Origin: Bremia lactucae
Taxonomy: Eukaryota > Oomycota > Peronosporomycetes > Peronosporales > Peronosporaceae
Length of the DNA: 64,000 bases
Assembly: GCF_004359215.1 (NCBI RefSeq)
Contig: NC_090619.1
Span: 4,748,354-4,812,353, forward strand
Direction: 5' to 3'
A model generated the notes under the pieces. The model did no database searches, had not been told where the DNA came from, and saw only the letters and a list, made by a program, of their open reading frames with translations. Position 1 is the stretch's first letter. Every line of letters begins with the position of its first letter. Below are positions 11,683 to 23,348 of this stretch, piece by piece. Made by a program: the position numbers and the translations under genes.

Positions 11683-12142
11683 GACACCTGCGGGTCATCG
11701 TCATCTTTACGAAACTTTGCCCCTTTTTCGCACCAAGCATAGTTAGAGGCCCTCTCCCACTAAAATTCGGGCTGCGCACAAACGAGACTAAAGTCCGATG
11801 AGGGTTCAGTCCATTTATATAAGGCGGCGTCTCACCGTACTGACGTGGGCACTGTTATTTATAGTAAACTTCACAAAGGCCAATTGTTTGCTCCATTTTT
11901 AAAGAGTCGCAACCGTGCGCAATACATCCGCCGCGACCAGACTGGCACGTTCCATTTGGCCATCGGTCTGGGGATGATTTGCGGTCGACATGTGGAGCTT
12001 GCTACCTAGTGCTAAATGCACCATTTTGCTCAGTCTGTTTACAAAGACGACGAGCCCCATCCGCTCCTTTGGTCGGGTGGCATGCCAAACATGAAGTCCA
12101 GACTTAATGACTTTTAATAAATTGTTGGAATCGGTAGCGGCT

Positions 12143-12379
12143 TCAGTGACGCACTGCTGGACGGTGCAGACTTAACACGCTGACACTGTTCGAAAGAGCG
12201 AATATCGTTGGCCACCCATCTATATAGGTGGGGCCACCAAAACTCTTTTGACACTTATAAAAATGTCTTTCACGACCCAGATGCTCACTAAGTGGTGCAG
12301 TATGGAGCTGGTGGAGAATCATCAGCGTGAGATCTGTGTCAGGAGGCACTTGGATTCCCAAGGGGTCACCTGATGCCAT
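12143..12379 (-). pseudogene. Gypsy integrase zinc-binding N-terminus (copy A)
   Basis: ILHQLHTAPLSEHLGRERHF is the HHCC-type start of integrase; the intact equivalent in copy B is ILHELHDAPSSGHLGREKTF. It is truncated by frameshifts to the left. Confidence 0.65.
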
Positions 12380-12417
12380 ATCAAGCCATCGCTGAAGCTA
12401 AAGCGATTCAGCGTAGC

Positions 12418-13713
12418 CTAATCGTGCGACGAAAGGGTTACATTTTGTCCACCAAAATGATTCAAAAGCAAGCGACAATGTCCGTCCTGACTGTAGCTCT
12501 CTTGTATATCTGAGGCTAACGAGCTCGCCACGTGGTATGCCTTCATGGCTGCCAACATTGACGGCTGAAAGCGTACTATAGCATTAGACACACTTTTCTG
12601 GTCTCTTACCTTAAAATCTGGTCTGCGCAATAAAGCCTCAGCCAAGACATTCGTCTTACCCAGCTTATATCAACTTTAGAATAAATTCAGAGAAGAATGT
12701 GAGCCATCTTACCATTCTAGGCGAAAGGTGCGGTAAGTTTAATGCTGTCCACAATGATGCGTGATCCATATCAACCACAAATGGCTCGGTGCCCAATAGG
12801 CGCTTGAAACTTGACAAGAGCATGCTTTATTAAAAGTAGCTTTTTGTTATGCCGTGAGTAATTCAGTTCTGCGGCTTCTAAAAGCCGGGACTGGTAAGAG
12901 ATGACACGGACAACGCCGTCGTCATCATTCTGCATGAGCGCGCTGCCAATTGCAAAATTACTTGCATCGCAGACGACGCCAAAGGGCTTATCCGCGTCTG
13001 ACAATGCCAAGACCGGTCCCTCCACACGTGGCTGCTTCACTGATGTGAACGCATCTTCATGTTCTTTTAGCCAAACCCATTCTGTGTCCTTTTTAAGGAG
13101 GTCAGATAACGATTTTGTTTGCTCACCATAATTCTTGCTATACTTATGCAAGTAATTAGCAAACCCTAGGAATTGGCGCAAATCCTTCACATGCCGTGGG
13201 ATTGGCCATTCCTTCACTGATTATACCTTGTCTGGGTCTGCTCGTACACCATTTGTACCAGCGATGCAGCTCAGTACAGGTACCTCAGGGACCCCGTATG
13301 ACGCACTTTTGCAAGTTGACGTACAATTGGGCGTCCTTTAAAGTCTGCAACACAGCGTCTAAATGACGCTTGTGCGACTCTATTGCGCTCAGCCCGTCCT
13401 CGGCCCTACTATGCACGAATACATCGTCAAAGTAATGAGGCGCGTAGGCACGGTGCTGACGCATCACGTGAGCCACCACTCGGTTGAATGTCGCTGGTGC
13501 GTTTTTCAAACCTTGGGGCATCACAAGCCACTCCCAAAGCATACCGCTTGGGGTGCTTACTGCTGTGAACAAAAAATCGTGTACACGCATGAGGATACGA
13601 TGAGATCCATCCGTCAGATCCATTGACGAAAAGATGGTACTCTTTGACAGTCCGTCAATGATAACTTTCTTTCCTGGAATCGGCGATTGAGACGGATCCC
13701 TTGCAGCGTTCAA
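12418..13713 (-). pseudogene. Gypsy reverse transcriptase and RNase H (copy A)
   Basis: Three frames cover RT (13713-13285), the thumb and RNase H (13217-12771) and the connection to integrase (12645-12418, AEALLRRPDF). The RT active site is HYFDDVFVHS. RNase H shows FGVVCDASNFAIGSALMQ. Frame changes at about 13.25 and 12.75 kb kill it. The part right of about 13.55 kb comes from another gypsy family (see findings). Confidence 0.8.
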
Positions 13714-15294
13714 TTAATATTGATCACATACACAATCCGCCACCCTCCTATTGATTTATAACCATAGAAGGTCAGGGAGCTATGTGAGAAGGCTGACTCC
13801 CTCACATGGCCCGCTGTTAAGCGATCGGCAAAGAATTTTTTTTTTTTTTCGATCGCTAATACATGTTCACGAGGCAGTGGTAACTGCTTTATGACACAGT
13901 ATTCCGAACTTGGTCCAGGTCGATTTAATGTCGAGTGCATTTATCCTTAGGCAACTCGCACGGGACGGATTCAGGAAACACATTCTTGAATTCGAATCAA
14001 ATTCTTATAAAAAGGGTTTGTCTACAAGAAACTTCAGGATTGGAACGTAAGACGTTCCATGCGAGTCTTCTCATCAGGGACACCTTCGTCCATCGATGAG
14101 CTGCTGAGAATCCAGAAAATACTAGTGCCGACCGAATATCGGCCAGGTAGTTATCATCTGTGACAAGTACGCAGATCTGCTTGACTTTGCCACTATGAAG
14201 ATCACGCAAGAACTGTTTCGGTTCTAGCGTTGGCAATTGATTTAATTGGGAAGTTAACTTCGGAGGCGCTATCAGATCAAGTGTATATTCGCCTACACTT
14301 GATCCGTTGTTTAATAAAACATTAAATGTTTCAGTTCTCCTAATTTTAACTTATTCAAAAGGTGCCTGCGAACCATTGGTCACAGGTTTTTGGGGACTTA
14401 TCCCCAAAGAATCTTGGGTAGTTCTTCCCTCAAGTTTTATTTGGGGAGTATACTCCCCAACTCTCTCTAGCTGTGGTGCGCAACCACAGCGAGATCCTCT
14501 ACGATCGATTCTTCAGTCAATCTAAAACTTTCGCACTGTCTCTTGCAGACAGGCGTTTCAATATTTTTGATGTTGCTTTCCAAGCAAGCATCTATCTTTC
14601 GTACCAGTCAAATTATTCGGGTGGTCGATCTTCGACGCTGCCTGTGCTTCTGCAAAGCCGTCGGGATCTAGCTCCACAGTGTAATCGGTATTCACAATGA
14701 GGTCTTGTGCAGTCGTGCAAACGACCGAACCACAAGTGAGGCCATCCCACTCACTCGTAGGATATCCACAAGCTTGTGGATGCTCCAGGTTCATCAGATG
14801 ACCCCTGTTGAACGAGAGATAGGCATCGTCACGGCCTGATGCTGCCAAATTATGCATGACTCGTACTTTCTGAGCCATGGTGATTCAAGGATGACATCAA
14901 ATTGTCATCCAAATCAAGTACGGTGACATCATTTTTGCTGTTTCAGATATGCCTGTTGCTAGACGCACTGTCATCCTTGTTAGAGGAATATCGCGCTCAA
15001 TAAATTTGAGTCTGCGATCTTCTAGCAGTTGGCGTATTTAGATTGTTCGACGCCCCACAAGTCATTTAATTTAAAAAACGACTGCCAATCCCGATCGACT
15101 AGGGACTTTAGTGGCAATTTTTTTGCCACCATTATTTTCAAGGTGATGAGGTTAACCTCATCACTCGAAGCAGTTACACACAATGACTGTGTGTCTGGAG
15201 CAACTTTCGTTAAGAGATTTGCAATTTTTTTTGAGGTAGCTGGATCAGTAGGGCGTTGCGCCCGTACTACGTCCGACCGTTTTTTTCTTACCAT
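13714..15294 (-). pseudogene. Protease and linker region of copy A
   Basis: Frames at 15294-15022, 14878-14558, 14236-13997 and 13940-13710 are collinear with copies at 44.4-45.7 kb. Recognisable shared segments are ATSKKIANLLTKVAPDTQS before the protease, LPTLEPKQFLRDLHSGKVKQ and KQLPLPREHVLAIEKK before RT. The protease motif corresponding to LVDCGASNNF of the 45.6-kb copy reads LVDRDWQSFF here, so the catalytic Asp-Cys/Ser-Gly context is lost. The stretch holds many perfect inverted repeats. Confidence 0.6.
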
Positions 15295-15699
15295 CCGCCT
15301 CGTCGTTGCGGTTTCGCAACAGCGTCGAGTCCGCGTTCACCGCAGCTCCTAGCGGGAGGTCGCTCGTTTCACGCAGTGTTTTTAGGCACTGATTACACTC
15401 ATAGTCGTCGTAACCCGTTTTTCCAACGATCATTTGCAACTTGAAGAGCGAGGATTCTCGCTCTCAACATGCGCGAGGTCCATAGGTTCCGAACATCCAT
15501 TTTCTTGTTGTCTCGGAGAACGATAAGCTCCAGAGTGGACGAAAGCCTGTTTAAAGCTGAAAACCTCATGTTCCGCTACAGAGATCGCTTGGTCTAGCGT
15601 CTCTAGTTCAAGCTGGATCAGGTGATTCTTGACAGGCCCGTCTGTAAGACCTCCAATAAACGCAGCTACATGTGTTTGTTCATCTATTGGATGATTCAC
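15245..15699 (-). pseudogene. Gag fragment of copy A
   Basis: THVAAFIGGLTDGPVKNHL and LETLDQAISVAEHEVFSF match the capsid-like region of the Gag at 46.0-46.5 kb. A frame change separates this from a degenerate knuckle segment (DDYECNQCLK). The N-terminal half of Gag is missing. Confidence 0.65.
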
Positions 15700-15770
15700 T
15701 ATACAACTTACTAGGTATCGTGTATGTTGGGCATCATTAGACGCTTCAAGATCAAAAGAGGAACTTTATT

Positions 15771-15949
15771 CCATTATTTAAATCTAAAAACGTTACCCTA
15801 GCTAAATAAAAATATCGGCCGCCAGATTTAAATCTGGTGGCTGCCACATTTGTTACCCATAATAAATGAAGTTTTAGTGGTTAACTATTATCAATCGAAC
15901 AAAAGGCTATTTTAATCATAAAGTAAAAGTGTACCACAGCAACGGTTCA
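15771..15949. other. AT-rich spacer with a palindrome between gypsy copies A and B
   Basis: No coding signal. It contains the perfect 16-bp palindrome CCAGATTTAAATCTGG at 15822-15837. Confidence 0.4.
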
Positions 15950-16913
15950 CCAACCGAAATGCGCCCCATTACCCCCCCCCCGCACCAGACTGTCGACACC
16001 GAGTAACAACATTCGCTTTATTTCCTTTTTGAGGTTGGAATTCAAACAGCTAACCATTCGGTTGTGTTTTGCATTTCTTTCTCTGATGAAAACTAAGCGT
16101 GAGTCACAGACTCGTAGCGCCTTCATTAACGAAGGTGATAGTGGACTTTGAAAGTCACACTCCATCGGAGGATGGGGAATAGATAGGATCGTGGCTCCTA
16201 CACGTCTCGTCCTGTGGACGAATCTCTTTTCGGACCCCAAATCCGTTCCCAGAACGTGGTGCCGCGGATGTTTTAGCTGCATGGCGCATATTAAGGCTCA
16301 AGTCTCGCGACTGACCTCGGATCTTTGCTATGTCCGAGCGAAGTCTCGTCAGGGTTATGAACGCCTGAAGACTCGCTTGGACCTTTTTGAGCGGATAATG
16401 CTGAGGGATCCGCGTTACTCGCGTGATGTCCCTCGCTCTCCGAGTCCTGTTCGTGGTGGGAGCCTCAGTCCAACAGCTTTTCGCCTTCACCGTCCCCCTC
16501 AACCGAACGACGCTCGACTCACAGTCGGCGTCACCATCGGTCTCCTTAGAGGGATGGGTACGTGACCTCATTTAAGTCTACATACCGTTTTAGATGACCT
16601 ACGTAAAATACGGGGTGCGTCTTCATGTACGGGGGAAGGGTGAGCCTATATTTTTGTCTCCAACCTCTTCAACAACCGTAAAGGGCCCAATGAGACGCGG
16701 CAACAACTACGTAGTACTTCCAGGGAGTACAGAATATGCATTCTTAGGTAGGGTACCAGTACTTAGTAGTACTTTGTCCCACTCTAAAGCGTTCATTATT
16801 TTTGCGACCATTTCGCTCCATACATTATTTATGCTTGTCCTGTGCGCTTGCCATCGCGTCACAGACTTTTCGTGTGATGACTAATCGATCATCCACAAAG
16901 CGTTAAGCCTCGC

Positions 16914-17372
16914 TCACGCTTTTAGCATCAAACTCGCATATGATACCGCCGAGAGGTCGGTCATATGGCGTATGTTATTGACCACTGCTAAAATGGCAGG
17001 GTCACTGGGGCAAGTTTCTGTTGTTGATTTGATACCCTCGCGGGTCATCGTCATACTAACGAAACTATGCCCCTCTTTCGCACCGAGCATAGTGAGGGGC
17101 CTTCCCCCACTAAAAATCGGGCGGCGCGCAATCGAGACTGGCGTCCGAGGATGGCGCAGTCCGTTAATATAAAACGGTGTCTTAGTCGTACTGGCGTGGA
17201 CACTGTTATTTGTTGCGAACTCCACACTTGGCAATTGCTTGATCCACTCTTTGGAAGTTGCTATAGTGCGTAAGACATCCGCCACGACCCGAGTGGCACG
17301 TTCTGTTTGGCCATCGGTCTGGGGATGATCTGCGGTCGCCATGTGGAGCTTGCTACCTAGCAGCTCGAACAC
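16914..17372 (-). pseudogene. Gypsy integrase catalytic core (copy B)
   Basis: The frame contains HMATADHPQTDGQTERATRV, the last block of the DDE core including its glutamate, then PSVEFATNNSVHASTTKTPF and YINGLRHPRTP. The C-terminal module further left is scrambled by frameshifts (16.6-16.9 kb). Confidence 0.8.
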
Positions 17373-17608
17373 ATGTCGCCAAAACCCGGACGTAAAACGT
17401 GGATCCCAGTCCGATACTATGGACTCGGGCTTCCCGCGTAGTCGTTAGACATGATCCAGTAACAAGAGAGCTGCCTCCTTGCCTGTGATCGATGTTTTCC
17501 ATGGTGCTAAATGCACCATTTTGCTCAGTCTGTCTACAAAGACAACGAGTCCCGTCCGACCCTTATGATCGGGCGGCATGCCAAACATGAAGTCCAGTCT
17601 TACTGGTT

Positions 17609-17857
17609 TTAACAATTCGTTGGAATCGGTAGCGGCTTCAGTGGCGCACTGCTAGTCGGTGCAGGCTTAATACGCTGACACTGTTCGCAAGAGCGAATAT
17701 AGTTGGCCACCCATCTATCTAGGTGTGGCCACCAAAATTCCTCTGACACTCGTAAGAATGTCTTTTCACGGCCCAGATGCCCACTAGATGGCGCATCATG
17801 GAGCTCGTGAAGGATCATCAGCTTGAGATCTGTGTCACGAGACACAAAGATTCTCAA
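17609..17857 (-). pseudogene. Gypsy integrase zinc-binding domain (copy B)
   Basis: MILHELHDAPSSGHLGREKT supplies the two histidines, and RSCEQCQRIKPAP the two cysteines, of the HHCC zinc-binding domain. It is the best preserved integrase N-terminus in the window. Confidence 0.8.
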
Positions 17858-17924
17858 GGGATCCCAAGGTGACAGCTGATGCCATAAAGGCCATCGCTGT
17901 AGCTAAAGCGATTTAGCTTAGCTT

Positions 17925-19164
17925 TCAGGTGTGACGGAAGACAAAAATCTTTCGTCCACCGAAGTGATCCAACAGCAGGCGACAGTGGTCGTCCTGACTG
18001 TAGCTCTCTTTTATTTCAGAGGCCAATGAGCTCGTCACGTGGTATGCCTTCATGGCTGCCAACGTCGACGGCTGAAATTGTGCTTTCGCACTAGACACAC
18101 TTTCCTGGTGTCTTGCCTCGAAGTCTGGTCTGCGCGATAAAGCGTCAGCCAAGACATTCGACTTACACGGCTTGTATTCAACTTTAAATTAAATTTAGAG
18201 AAGAATTAAAGCCATCTTGCCATTCTAGGCGAAAGGTGCGGTGAGTTTATTGCGGTCCGCAGTGATGCGTGATCCGTATAAACCACAAATGGTTCGGTGC
18301 CCAATAGGTGCACACGAAACTTGACAAGAGCATACTTAATTGAAAGTGCTCTTTGTCATCCACGGGGTAATTCAGATCCGCGGCTTTTGAAAGCCGGGAC
18401 TGATAAGAGATGACGCGGTCAACGCCGTCGTCATCCTTCTGCATGAGCGCGCTGCCGATTGCAAAATTACTTGCATCGCAGACGACGCTAAAGGGCTTAT
18501 CCGCGTCTGGCAATGCCAAGACCGGTGCCTCTACAAGAGATTGCTTCACTGATGTGAACGCATCTTCTTGTTCTTTTAACCAAACCCATTCTGTGTCCTT
18601 TTTAAGGAGATCAGATAATGGTTTAGTTTGCTCCGCATAATTCTTGCTATACTTATGCAAGTAATTAGCGAGCCCTAGGAATTGGCGCAAATCCTTCACA
18701 TGCCGTGGGATTGGCCATTCCTTTACTGATTTTACCTTGTCTGGGTCTGCTCGTACACCATGTGTACCAACGATGCAGCCCAGTACAGGTATCTCAGGGA
18801 CCCCTATGACGCACTTTTGCAAGTTGACGTACAATTGGGCGTCCTTTAAAGTCTGCAACACAGCGTCTAAACGACGCTTGTGCGACTCTATTGCGCTCAG
18901 CCCGTCCTCGGCCCTACTATGCACGAACACATCGTCAAAGTAATGAGGCGCGTAGGCACAAAGCTGATGCATCACGTGAGCCACCACTCGGTTGACGCTG
19001 GTGCGTTTTATAAACCGTGGGGCATCACAAGCCACTCCCAAAGCATACCTTGGGGTGCTCACCGCCATTCTGGCTACATCGGATACTTTCATTAGTACCT
19101 GATACCAGCCATCCTTCAAATCCAACGCGGACAAGATAGTTGACTTTGCCATGGAGTTCAACAA
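17925..19164 (-). pseudogene. Gypsy reverse transcriptase and RNase H (copy B)
   Basis: One 305-codon frame (19164-18247) begins at LDLKDGWYQVLMK of the RT fingers/palm, passes the active site HYFDDVFVHS and runs through the thumb (LGLANYLHKYSKNY) into RNase H (FSVVCDASNFAIGSALMQ). The frame 18152-17925 continues with MADALSRRPDF. A 4-nt loss relative to copy A near 18.99 kb scrambles the segment between the fingers and the active site, so the enzyme is not functional. Confidence 0.85.
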
Positions 19165-20285
19165 GACATCTTTCGCAATATTGGCGTTTGCGCCGATATG
19201 GTCGCCATGTTCAGCTTATTGTAAGCATAAACCATGCGCCATCCGCCTGTGACTTTACACATACACAAAACTTCGGGCTGCAGTGAGGCGACTTTCTTCC
19301 ACGTACATGTCCCGCCTTGGCTCGCTTGTCGAAGAAATCATCGATATAATCGACTTGTTCTTTCGGCAACGGCCATTGCCTGGTCACACAATATTTGGTG
19401 CCAATTCGAGGTCAATTCGTGCCGGATGCCCCTATCTGCTGGTGGGCGGCTCGGCACTTCCTCTTCGAACGCATTGCGATGTTTTCGCATGACCCCGAAG
19501 AACGGACTATATATCAAGGCATCCCAGCTTTAAGCAGCGAACCGCTTCTTTTTGTCTGTTTCTAGGACGCTCTCGTCCATTGTGGATGACGAGCAACAGC
19601 CCACCAACTTCTCTTCCGGAACTGGTGTGACTATTTTGTGGATCTTTCCTTCCTTTTATTCGGCAAGGAACAGATTTCACGACATCTCCGGGAAATTTAC
19701 TATTTCCTCGGCAGATTTTAAGACTTGCCAAAGCACCTCAATTGAAGATGCCTCCGCAATGTTGTCGAACGAATACCTCGTTCGAAGGTCCGTCCTCTTC
19801 AATAAGATATAATTCAAAGGTCACTCGTTTAGACATGCCTTTGATCATCTTAATCTGTCGGATATCCTTCTCCGAGTCACCACGACCTTTGACTGGGAAG
19901 CGGGTGCCGTTGCTCTCCTAGCTAACGCACCCCTTCCAACCGCACCAGGCTCTAGGCACTGTACTTATTCATGCGACGCTTGATCTCCTGTCATCTCGCC
20001 GTCACTGTCACAGGCTCTTGGCTCCGTGCGGGAATTTGGACGAATGGCTACTTGTCATCGTCTATTTCACTACCTTAGTCTCCACGAGCTGTGTGGTCAT
20101 AGCCTCGTACTTCAGCTGTATAGACCAACAGGTTTGTAGTTTGAAATTTCGGTATTTCAGGGACTATGCTACCCATTTGTTTGGTAACTCTGAACTTAGG
20201 GGTAGCTTCAGAGTCCGCATCACTAGGGCACCCCGCACCTATTTGCTTCCTGCATTCCTCGATCCCTCAGTGGTCGATGCAGAAC

Positions 20286-21113
20286 TTATGCGTATCGCAC
20301 GCTGATTCTTGTCGTTGCCCTGTGGGAGGGAGTCCTATTTCCGGGCATCTTTGCCCCAGCAGGGACCCTGGCATAGCAGCGAAGCATCATATGACCGCGC
20401 TTGCCGCATTTAAAACAGAGAACGTCTGCATTAACCAACTCCATGGGAGTAGCATCCGACCTCTCGGCCGACAGCTTATCCCGAGCTGTTGCCGACGCAC
20501 TGTTGTAGGATTGCTTCTCAATTAAGGCAATTCGGGTTGCCTCTTCCATCGTCAACGGCACTATTCTGAAAAGGGTTTGTCGCGATGGGCCATGGCGTAG
20601 TCCGTTCGTAAACGTGGGCACCTTATTGTGCTCCGAAATCGGACCTACGGATATGGACGCCGACAGCGAGCGCATCTCTTGCACATAGTTTTGTAGAAAT
20701 CGCGTCGCTTATTGCTCTCCAAAGAAGCGCTCCTAAAGCGACACCTTATTGTTCGGCGGCTGATACATGGAACGATTTTTTTCCTTAAAGATTGCCCATA
20801 TTGGAAAAGCTTTTCCGTCTGCCATGAGCGACGAGTAAGCCCACTCTGAGGCCTTACGGTGCAGATGCGACATGGCGAACCACACCATCCGGCTGTCGTC
20901 ATCGATGAGCGGCGCCACACCGCACTGCTCCACGGCGAACAGCCAGTGGGCAACCATTTGCGCTGCAGTTCCATCGACCTTACGGGTCCATCCGAATGGG
21001 CCTCGTGCGCAATTACGTTCTAGAAGGTAGTTTTCAGACTGATTTATATCTAATTGTATCAAACAAATTTCAATCTTAACCAATCCTAAAATGTCATCTC
21101 TGTAGATAGACAC
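20286..21113 (-). pseudogene. Gag with intact CCHC zinc knuckle (copy B)
   Basis: Two frames (21113-20733 and 20684-20286) cover Gag. The second carries VLCFKCGKRGHMMLRC, a perfect C-x2-C-x4-H-x4-C knuckle for binding element RNA. The first has WLFAVEQCG and MSHLHRKASEWAYSSLM, a capsid-like segment. The frame shifts between them near 20.7 kb. Confidence 0.75.
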
Positions 21114-21776
21114 TAATATGTATTGCGGTTGTATCTTTCTAGATACTTCTCGTAACGGATGACGCTAACCGTCATTCACGCTGATGTGAATGCCTTCAGG
21201 GACAACACATACACAAGGGTGGAATGTGAAACACACCCAAGCGTTAGGTACAATAACATCACTTAAGTAATTGTCCATCCTTTTGAGTACACAAAGTGTT
21301 CTTAACGGGAATTGTGTAAAATTAAGGCAACTTCAGCCTGCAATAGAAGGCTTATGTTACCATGCTATTGGTCTCGGTATACATCAAAATAGGTCGCTAA
21401 ATGCTCGATCATCCCGGGAAATGCTAAGCGAGTCATAGCAACTAGAGCTAAAAATCAATCCGTAATGACACACTTGGACAATTCAGTGAAATTTATGCCT
21501 TCGCAGTGATCAATACCTTCAAGGGTTGAACGACTTTCCCATTCGTTGCTGCAACGACCTTTTTTGGCTTCTATTTCTTATTAGGTAAACTAAAAAATTA
21601 AATATGCTATTGCAAGCGAATATTATCGTTTGAACGCTTTCGATTCGAGCATACGTAGACTTACGCCTAATAAATCGACTTTGGGCGATGAACCGCAAAA
21701 CGTATCAGTTGTACCAAAAGAAAAAAAATATGTACAGTGATACACTTTTAAACAAGTTAAAATCTAAGTCTGTTGC
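21114..21776. other. Spacer between gypsy copies B and D
   Basis: No gene recognised. It may include the unrecognised 5' LTR and leader of copy B. Short inverted motifs occur near 21.15-21.2 kb. Confidence 0.3.
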
Positions 21777-22110
21777 TGTAACGGGGCACCTTTCATTAGT
21801 AAACTGATCAGTACTAGTTAACTTTGCACTGATCACATTGTAGGTTAAGAGCCTTGAAACTTCACGTACACAGGGGTACATAGAAAGGTTTCTAAGTAAT
21901 AACGCTTCTTTGCGCCAACACAATCGTGTCTTGAAACGATTGGCGGGGTTGGCTCAAATATAAATCAACGAATCAATAGAGCTAATGTCTTATTGCATCA
22001 ATATTACCAAATTCGGTATTTTTAAAACTAATCAAGTCAAAATTAATAAGGATAATAATTTTGTACTTCTCCATTTATTTTGTCTGATAGGAGGTTTTAT
22101 TTCCATTATT
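21777..22110. repeat. LTR-like repeat, left end of copy D
   Basis: It starts TGTAACGGGGCAC, the same edge as the LTRs at 36035, 46975 and 51485. The right edge is uncertain because similarity to the copy at 25.4-25.7 kb fades near 22.1 kb. Confidence 0.6.
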
Positions 22111-22130
22111 AATTTTGACCAAAACCAAGA

Positions 22131-22348
22131 TGGCGACGGGCAAGTCTGTGCACGAGGGCCGCGAGGCCGCTAAGCTAGCAGATGCGCGGATCAGTGTAGC
22201 TGTCAGTACGGCATATGTTTTAGTGGACGCTAATGCGTCTACTGTGGGGAATTCGTCACCTCCTACTCCCATTGGAGGTGACTGGGGTGTGTCATCGTTG
22301 ATGACATTGCAGGTGACGGGGTCAAGGCACCTGCTACACCAATTGTAG
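22131..22348 (+). other. Open frame antisense to pol, start of the antisense region of copy D
   Basis: The frame begins MATGKSVHEGREAAKLADAR shortly after the LTR and runs about 72 codons. It lies on the strand opposite to gag and pol of the same element. No domain is recognised. It is in the same relative place as the plus-strand frame at 36507-36962 of copy E, but I see only loose resemblance. Confidence 0.35.
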
Positions 22349-22740
22349 GCAACTGGACCAAATCATCAGCCCGCCTCAGTAACTATTGTTAAGGCCACCG
22401 GATCAGCCGAGGCCGATAACCTTCGGGTTCTAACGTGACAACCGGAGAGGTGATGACAAAGTTGTTCGACTCGTCGGACATCTTTGGTGGGGAGTCATTT
22501 ATGATGACTTCGTGGGCGATGATCACCTGGTGACGTTAGTATGCGTCACCAGGAACTAAGTGGTCGCGAAGGGAAGAGGGTGCTTGTTTGCATCACCAAG
22601 ATGTAGTGATTCTATGGATCCCTCCAAGGGCCAAGTCAACGTTAATGTTAGCATGAACCAACAGGAGAGGGGCCTAATTCGTTGCGGTTCGCTCCTGAAA
22701 AGAGGCCATGGCTGCCCTCTAAGGATAGCCTAGTTCGTTA

Positions 22741-22941
22741 ATGTGGTATGACCAAGGATCGACATCATATTCCATTATAATTCACAAGTCTGGTGAGGAT
22801 GAGACGGAAATCTTCAACGATGCCTTCTTCCGGGATTGGTGGTACTCTTGTAAGCGGTCAAAGGATGTCACTCCATTTTTTCAAGCTTGGACAGCATTTG
22901 TACAGAATGTGCAAAGCATAGGCCGCGAGGTCTGGCTATAA
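22741..22941 (+). other. Antisense frame with conserved AWxAFxxNVxxIGRExWL end
   Basis: The last 18 codons (22885-22938) align without gaps with 42330-42383 in copy E, and both are followed by TAA. I count about 9 changes at third codon positions against about 3 each at first and second positions. That is the pattern expected if this plus-strand frame was once translated. Confidence 0.45.
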
Positions 22942-23348
22942 AAAATGGATGCTTTCCGTGGCCGATTCGAAACAGCGGACCGTAGTCGGTGTACGCTTCA
23001 AGCTGCACCGTTTGTCTCGAGGCAGGGATACCCTGCCTCTCGTGGTTGGGCAAATGTCCATACTGTTTTAAGGGCCCTTAGAAAGCATATTTTCTCTATG
23101 ATACACATTGGAGGAATCTCATCATTTATAAGATGCGTCAAAGGCTTAATAAACTCTAAAACCTTTACGAGCGCGCGAAGCGCTCGTTCACAGATGGACC
23201 TTCTGTCGAGGAGAATGGGTTTCGTTCTACTGTCAAATGAGACCCGGAACGTCCATCATCAGTTGTAACTAGGTTTCCAACTATCATGCGAGGCTGATAG
23301 CCTAGCCAATGAGCGAAATAGTTCGTTCGAACCCCCCTTTACCTCACG

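Larger units (their letters stand above)
10500..15770 (-). mobile_element. Ty3/gypsy copy A, chimera of two families, minus strand
   Basis: Reading down the minus strand the order is gag (15.70-15.25 kb), protease-like segment, RT, RNase H, integrase and a C-terminal chromodomain (10.79-10.64 kb), the chromovirus order. From about 13.55 kb leftwards the sequence is nearly identical to copy B at 18.2-19.1 kb. To the right of it the sequence instead resembles the hairpin-rich family seen at 43-51 kb. The element is dead: every domain is cut by stops or frame changes. I could not place LTRs with confidence. Confidence 0.75.
15950..21113 (-). mobile_element. Ty3/gypsy copy B (chromodomain-type family), minus strand
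   Basis: Order on the minus strand is Gag (21113-20286), RT and RNase H (19164-18247), connection (18152-17925), integrase (17857-16914) and degraded C-terminal sequence to about 16155. The RT/RNase H part is nearly collinear with copy A at an offset of about 5.5 kb. Protease between 20.2 and 19.2 kb is not recognisable. Stops and small indels are frequent. LTRs were not identified. Confidence 0.75.

Noticed and set aside
15968..15979. C-run as a programmed frameshift site
   Set aside because: It lies in degenerate sequence with no conserved frames on either side.
20018..20525. Plus-strand frames of 95-119 codons near the copy B gag
   Set aside because: No domain, low conservation in other copies, and partly opposite the zinc-knuckle Gag frame on the minus strand.
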